From Nitrospirota bacterium (GTDB lineage: Bacteria > Nitrospirota > UBA9217), in assembly GCA_029858565.1 (NCBI GenBank), contig JAOUEV010000025.1:1-47631 (forward strand): 47,631 nt of DNA, read 5' to 3'. The notes beneath the pieces were generated by a model, which was not told where the DNA came from, ran no database searches, and was given only the letters and a program-made list of their open reading frames with translations. The position numbers and the translations under genes were made by a program. How positions within the stretch are numbered: position 1 is the stretch's first letter; every line of letters starts with the position of its first letter. Below, piece after piece: positions 43,711 to 47,631 of the stretch.

Positions 43711-46062
43711 CTACTCCGTCGCTCCCGCCTCTCGCAGGATCTTCGCGATGCGATGCTTGCCGTTCCGCTTTGCGGTCTTGAGCGCCGTAAAGCCATTGGC
43801 CGCCTTCAGTCGAGTGTCGGCCCCGTGTTTGAGCAGCAACCTTACCAGCTCTTCATTCCCTGCGGCGGCAGCGATCGTAAGCGCCGTCTCGCCGCTCTTC
43901 CTAGCCTCGTTGACCGGAGCGCCGGCTTGGAGAAGCAATTCTGCCGCCTCCGTGCTGCCTCCGTCGGCCGCACTGGTCAGCGCTGTCCACACGGCAGCGT
44001 TCCCGGCCCGGACACGAGCTTTCCGCTCGAGCAGCAGCCGTATGATATCGACCGCGCCCGCGCCCGCAGCATTCAACAGCGCCTCGCCGTCCTTTCCATT
44101 CGGGTCAGCGCCGTTCTCCAGGAGGAATTGTACAATGGCCAGATAGTCCTTCGGCGCAGCCGTGCTGCCAAGCCGGCTCGAACCCGCTGCCACGGCAAGA
44201 GCGGCCGGAATGCCCTCCTTCGCTCCCTGTTTTACCAGTAGCCGCACCGTTGAGGCCCGTCCCCGCATGGCAGCCTGCTCCAATGCTGCGTCTTTTCCCT
44301 TCGCCCCCTTTTCGAGCAAAAGCTTCACGATCTTGTCGTTTCCGCCCCGCGCTGCCATCAGCAAGGCCCTGTCGGATGAAGCCGTGGCAATCTCCACGTC
44401 GGCGCCCTTCGCGAGCAGGGCTTTTGCTATGCCCGTATCACCCGCGGCAGCAGCAATCATGAGCGGCGTGTACCCTTTAAGCACTACACCGGTTACCCCT
44501 GCGTTCACCGCCGCGTTTTTATTCAGAAGCGCCTTCACTTCCATTTTTTTGCCGTTGATAACGGCATCCAGGAGGTCGCTTCCTTCCGCAGCCTCGAGCT
44601 CGGCCGTAACCCCGTGTGACCGGAGATACCGCGCGATCTCGGGCCTGCCCCGGTACACCGCCGCATGCAGCAATCCGGTCCCTATCTCATTCCTTGTTTG
44701 CAAGTCGCCGCCGCGCTTCACCAGGAACTTGACCATATCGATATCTCCAAGCGCAACGGCCATCCCCAGCGCCGTCCTGCCGTTCGAAGACCGTAGATTG
44801 ACGTCCGCTCCTCTATCGAGCAGAAGCCGGACAAGCTTCATGTCCTTACTGAGCACCGCAACCTGAAGCGCAGCCTGTTCTTCCTTCGGCACCGCATTCA
44901 CATCCGCACCCTTCGCGAGCAGCAGCTCAACGATCCGGAGCACGGCTGCATCGATCCGCAACTGTCTCGAGGTTGCGTTCCAGAGGTACTGCGTGAGCGC
45001 GGTCTTCCCGCTGCCGTCCGCAGCATTGACATCAGCTCCCTTCTCGATCAGAAGCTGCATGAGCGGCCCGCTCCCGACAAAAGAGGCGGCAAGCAGCGGA
45101 GTGAAACCGTCCATCCCCTTCCCGTTCACGTCCGCGCCCTTTTCGATCAATCGGGCGGCGATCATTTCGTCGCCATTGAACGCGGCGACTAGGAGCGGCG
45201 TGATCTCTTCCTCACGGTCCGTCTTTATAACGATCCGGGCGTCCGCATCGGCACCTGCGCCGAGCAGGTCCTCGGTCATCTCGCTTTCGCCGCCGGCAAC
45301 GGCAAGAGCAAGCGCGAGCCCGGCAGCTGGTCCCTTCATATCCATGCCTCCGCCCTTCAACTGGTTTCGCAGCAAATCCCTGTCGCCTTCGAGAATCGCG
45401 AGCAGCATCTTCGGCTCCTGCTCGTTGACGCTGAATCCCTGTCCGCGGACTGCGCGGAGCATCTCGACCACCTCGCGCTCCTGCTTGCTGTCGACCACCT
45501 GCTCCACGATCAACCCGCCCAGGAACCTGCCGGAAAAGTCGAGCTTCTCGCCGCCCTTCTTGACCAGGTGGGAAAGGGCGCCGGTCTTCTTCATTACGAA
45601 TGCGATCTCTGCTGGCGTCATGGCTCCAGCCTTCAGATTCAGGCGGTCCTTTACCGAAATGCCGCTCGCCAGGAACCGGTCGATCACCTCGGTGCTGCCG
45701 CCGCTGATCGCATAAGCGAATGCCGGGGCTCCGTCGTCAGCGCTTATCATCGTAGCGCTCGCCCCTGCCTTCAGAAGGAGCATCACCATATCCGGCCGTC
45801 CAGCCGCCGCAGCTGCCATTAGTGCCGTGCAGTCGGAGCAGGACTGGGTAGCCACCCTGAACGTGGCCTTCGCGTCAACCGGCCCTTTTGCAGCAAGATA
45901 CTCCTGGACCTTTTGTATGTCCCCGTCAGCCGCTGCCTGCACATAGGCCTGTTTCGCTTCCGTCTTCGGGCTTACCGCTGACGCCGTACCGGCAATCGCT
46001 TTCCCGGGCAACCAAAGTATTGCGGCGACCAGCAACAGGATGATCAGCTTCCGTGCCTTCAT
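43711..46062 (-). CDS. Exported ankyrin-repeat protein
   Basis: 783 residues. Signal peptide at 1-24 (LIILLLVAAILWLPGKAIA). Then about 20 ankyrin repeats through almost the whole protein; good examples are GFTPLLAASFVGSGPLMQLLIEKGADVN, broken only by a less regular section at about 140-230. The last repeat is GFTALKTAKRNGKHRIAKIL. Ankyrin arrays bind protein partners; this one should be periplasmic. GAGGAGG before ATG 46062 confirms the start. It ends 27 bases before the next gene on the same strand, so the two may share a message. Confidence 0.87.
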   Translation of the reverse strand: MKARKLIILLLVAAILWLPGKAIAGTASAVSPKTEAKQAYVQAAADGDIQKVQEYLAAKGPVDAKATFRVATQSCSDCTALMAAAAAGRPDMVMLLLKAGASATMISADDGAPAFAYAISGGSTEVIDRFLASGISVKDRLNLKAGAMTPAEIAFVMKKTGALSHLVKKGGEKLDFSGRFLGGLIVEQVVDSKQEREVVEMLRAVRGQGFSVNEQEPKMLLAILEGDRDLLRNQLKGGGMDMKGPAAGLALALAVAGGESEMTEDLLGAGADADARIVIKTDREEEITPLLVAAFNGDEMIAARLIEKGADVNGKGMDGFTPLLAASFVGSGPLMQLLIEKGADVNAADGSGKTALTQYLWNATSRQLRIDAAVLRIVELLLAKGADVNAVPKEEQAALQVAVLSKDMKLVRLLLDRGADVNLRSSNGRTALGMAVALGDIDMVKFLVKRGGDLQTRNEIGTGLLHAAVYRGRPEIARYLRSHGVTAELEAAEGSDLLDAVINGKKMEVKALLNKNAAVNAGVTGVVLKGYTPLMIAAAAGDTGIAKALLAKGADVEIATASSDRALLMAARGGNDKIVKLLLEKGAKGKDAALEQAAMRGRASTVRLLVKQGAKEGIPAALAVAAGSSRLGSTAAPKDYLAIVQFLLENGADPNGKDGEALLNAAGAGAVDIIRLLLERKARVRAGNAAVWTALTSAADGGSTEAAELLLQAGAPVNEARKSGETALTIAAAAGNEELVRLLLKHGADTRLKAANGFTALKTAKRNGKHRIAKILREAGATE

Positions 46063-46107
46063 AAACTACCTCCTCATTGTGTATGACGGACCTTGCCACC
46101 CTGCCCA

Positions 46108-46582
46108 TCAAAGTTTTACGTCCCTAAGCGTCAGAAAGTCGCCCAAGCGTGTTCGTAATGTCTCCGTACGCTGCATCTTTCGCAGGAATTCATATACCTG
46201 CCGCGTTTTCATGTATATCGACCGGATCCGCTCCGGCCCCAATTCCCCAGGGCGGATGAACAAAAGCCTTGATTCACGAACTCGACCTTGAATCGCTTCA
46301 GTTCTTCTTCCTTGAGCAGGGCCGCGATCGCGTCGAGTCCCAAGGCATGAGTGCCGGAGTGGTCCTTCTGCATGGCGGCAGAAAGGTCCACGCTTCCCCA
46401 AGCAACGAGGTCGGCTTGCTGTCATTGCTGAGCGCGAGCCGCTGACCCTTCTGAAGCGCCATGTCCGGCACCGTCGGTCGCGGGTCTGTGAAGACGATTG
46501 CCAGATCCGTCCTATGCTCTCTCTCGGCGGTGTATTGTATCAGGTCGCAGATAATGAACTCCTTCGCACTGTCTTTCCCGCA
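46108..46582 (-). pseudogene. Frameshifted remnant of an unknown gene
   Basis: Three frames carry successive protein-like pieces: KEFIICDLIQYTAERE through MALQKGQRLALSNDSK; then VDLSAAMQKDHSGTHALGLD through KRFKVEFVNQG; then RPGELGPERIRSIYMK to LGDFLTLRDVKL and a stop at 46108. Joined, they give about 150 residues of one protein with two frameshifts and no start. I do not recognise the family. The rest of 46583-46682 shows nothing. Confidence 0.4.
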
Positions 46583-46682
46583 TCATTCCCGTTTTAGTCT
46601 GTGCCTTTTGTCCCTGCTCGGTTTCGTCAGCTGCCTGCTCCCGCCCTTTGCCTACGGCGCTTTCTTGGCTCAAAGAAAGATC

Positions 46683-47285
46683 TCAATAATGTTGCCAAGC
46701 AGCATTCGGGCGGTGTTTGTCGCGCCAGTAGATCATTGTTTCATCAGAAGAGCATTGGTATTCCTTGCTGCCTTTCTTATGCGTGATGAAGAGACGATAT
46801 CTTTCTTTTCCCAACTTATCGTAGACGATGTCGACTTCCTTCGTGCGTTCGACAAGATACGTGCCGTCCATGTCTTCAAGCCGATCGGGATAGGCATGGG
46901 TATCTGCAAGATAGCACTCGAGACCGATCCTCACGTTCATCAGGTCAGACAATGCTGCGCTATTATATGCCCTTATCCTGTAGTCTGAGGGCGAATAGGT
47001 TGCAATGAAAAACGCGAGTGCCAGCTGGAACACGACAAAGGCGATTGCCCATGCGGCCATCCGCATGATTATCTTCGGCTTCGCCCCCCTGGATCTCCTT
47101 TCCTCGTTAGCCTTCTCAAAGAGGTGCATCAGGAGAAACGGGGGGCCAACGAAAAACAGAGTCAGGATCAAAACCAGCGCCACTACTTTGACTTCGTGCA
47201 GCAGGACAAAGAGGAGCCACGCTGCGGTCAGAAACAGCAGACCAAACAACCAGCATTTTCTTTTTTTCTCGATCGCGTCGCCCAT
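46683..47285 (-). CDS. Membrane protein with pilin-like C-terminal region
   Basis: 200 residues. Three helices (about 13-32, 33-55, 75-95), then RIRAYNSAALSDLMNVRIGLECYLAD, a stretch very close to the helix of delta-proteobacterial and Nitrospirota type IV pilins, then YPDRLEDM and a short beta-rich end (ERYRLFITHKKGSKEYQC). Unlike pilins there is no cleavable leader; the extra helices would keep it in the membrane. ATG 47285 is taken as start; the ribosome site is weak. A broken paralogue lies directly upstream. Confidence 0.72.
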   Translation of the reverse strand: MGDAIEKKRKCWLFGLLFLTAAWLLFVLLHEVKVVALVLILTLFFVGPPFLLMHLFEKANEERRSRGAKPKIIMRMAAWAIAFVVFQLALAFFIATYSPSDYRIRAYNSAALSDLMNVRIGLECYLADTHAYPDRLEDMDGTYLVERTKEVDIVYDKLGKERYRLFITHKKGSKEYQCSSDETMIYWRDKHRPNAAWQHY

Positions 47286-47359
47286 CACATATTCACTCTC
47301 AACTCAGCGATATCACCGGGTGCGTCTATCATCATGTCAGATCGGCTGAAGGAATGTTC

Positions 47360-47631
47360 TTACATTGCCTGCCACACGGCGTTTAGGTCTTTCCTGTCGC
47401 GCCAGTAGGTCGTTATTTCATCGGAATTGCACCGGTATTCCTTGCTGCCTTTCTTATGCCAGGTGAAGAGCCGGTATCGTTCTTTTCCCAGCTTTTCGTA
47501 GACAAGATCGATATCCTTCGTGCGTTCGAAGGTGTATTCGTCGCCCATCTCCTCGATCCTGTCAGGATACGCTTGCGTATCAGAGCCGGCATCAGCATGC
47601 TGCCGGATTGCTTTCAATCACGTTCTTGTAT
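47360..47631 (-). pseudogene. Partial, probably frameshifted copy of the pilin-like gene
   Basis: Encodes QAYPDRIEEM to ERYRLFTWHKKGSKEYRC, ending WRDRKDLNAVWQAM; about 65 percent of residues match the neighbouring gene over 70 positions. In-frame TGA at 47618-47620 blocks the frame, while another frame reads KNVIESNP, the continuation expected of the pilin helix, so a shift lies near 47590-47615. The window ends here. Confidence 0.55.

Noticed and set aside
46583-46585. TGA upstream of the remnant at 46108-46582 as a third selenocysteine codon
   Set aside because: The sequence before it has no conserved frame or redox motif, and the region is frameshifted.
46556-46988. Plus-strand frame starting with a signal-peptide-like stretch (MNSFALSFPHH)
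   Set aside because: It has no ribosome site and continues antisense through the pilin-like gene.
1-47631. tRNA, rRNA, CRISPR arrays, insertion sequences, phage genes or replication origin
   Set aside because: Looked for T-arm-like sequence, regular spaced repeats, transposase motifs and DnaA-box clusters by eye on both strands; none found.

Overview
The window suggests a Gram-negative, probably anaerobic or microaerophilic bacterium with high-GC core genes. It has phosphoheptose isomerase for LPS heptose, Slp and other lipoproteins, CcsA/ResB (system II) cytochrome c maturation, a hybrid-cluster protein and at least two apparent selenoproteins. This mix fits Nitrospirota or Desulfobacterota-type lineages. 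That is inference from gene content only; no rRNA or other taxonomic marker was found.

Layout. 1-6.8 kb: the 5' end of hcp (minus), a RuBisCO-like protein, a YeeE/TsuA transporter with a TusA-like partner, a PAS hybrid histidine kinase and a convergent receiver-PilZ protein. 7.0-14.4 kb: a DsbA/FrnE-like oxidoreductase whose first active-site cysteine codon is an in-frame TGA followed by a strong SECIS-like hairpin; a broken doxX; a lower-GC insert with a small secreted protein and a ~1490-residue HEAT/delta-60-repeat protein; a second doxX 3' fragment on the far side of the insert; and a secreted metallo-beta-lactamase-fold protein. 14.5-19.4 kb: pyruvate kinase, a lipoprotein, a peroxiredoxin whose peroxidatic cysteine codon is TGA (second apparent selenoprotein), two Slp lipoproteins and two small unknown genes. 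19.6-22.5 kb: HU, ccsA-resB and mnmA.

22.5-34 kb holds one long leftward operon for a surface glycan: a GT2 polyprenyl-phosphate-type glycosyltransferase, NDP-hexose 2,3-dehydratase, Gfo/Idh/MocA ketoreductase, DegT sugar aminotransferase, SAM methyltransferase, cobalamin-type radical SAM enzyme and two YfhO-like membrane glycosyltransferases. Starts and stops touch or overlap almost throughout. It reads as a pathway that makes an unusual deoxy(amino)sugar, perhaps methylated, and attaches it outside the cytoplasmic membrane. 34-40 kb: peptide-type ABC permeases, rsmA, a candidate small RNA with its own promoter and terminator, gmhA and a conserved unknown gene. 40-47.6 kb (all minus): a lipoprotein, a two-RCK ion channel, a zinc-finger membrane protein, a decayed LOG gene, an ankyrin-repeat protein, and three members of a family with a pilin-like C-terminal region behind membrane helices, the last of them broken.

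The strongest observations are the two TGA-containing redox genes, each with a hairpin at the right distance and with similar architecture (two stacked stems and a 5-nt bulge on the 3' side), and the deoxysugar/radical-SAM/YfhO operon. No CRISPR array, tRNA, rRNA or insertion sequence was seen.
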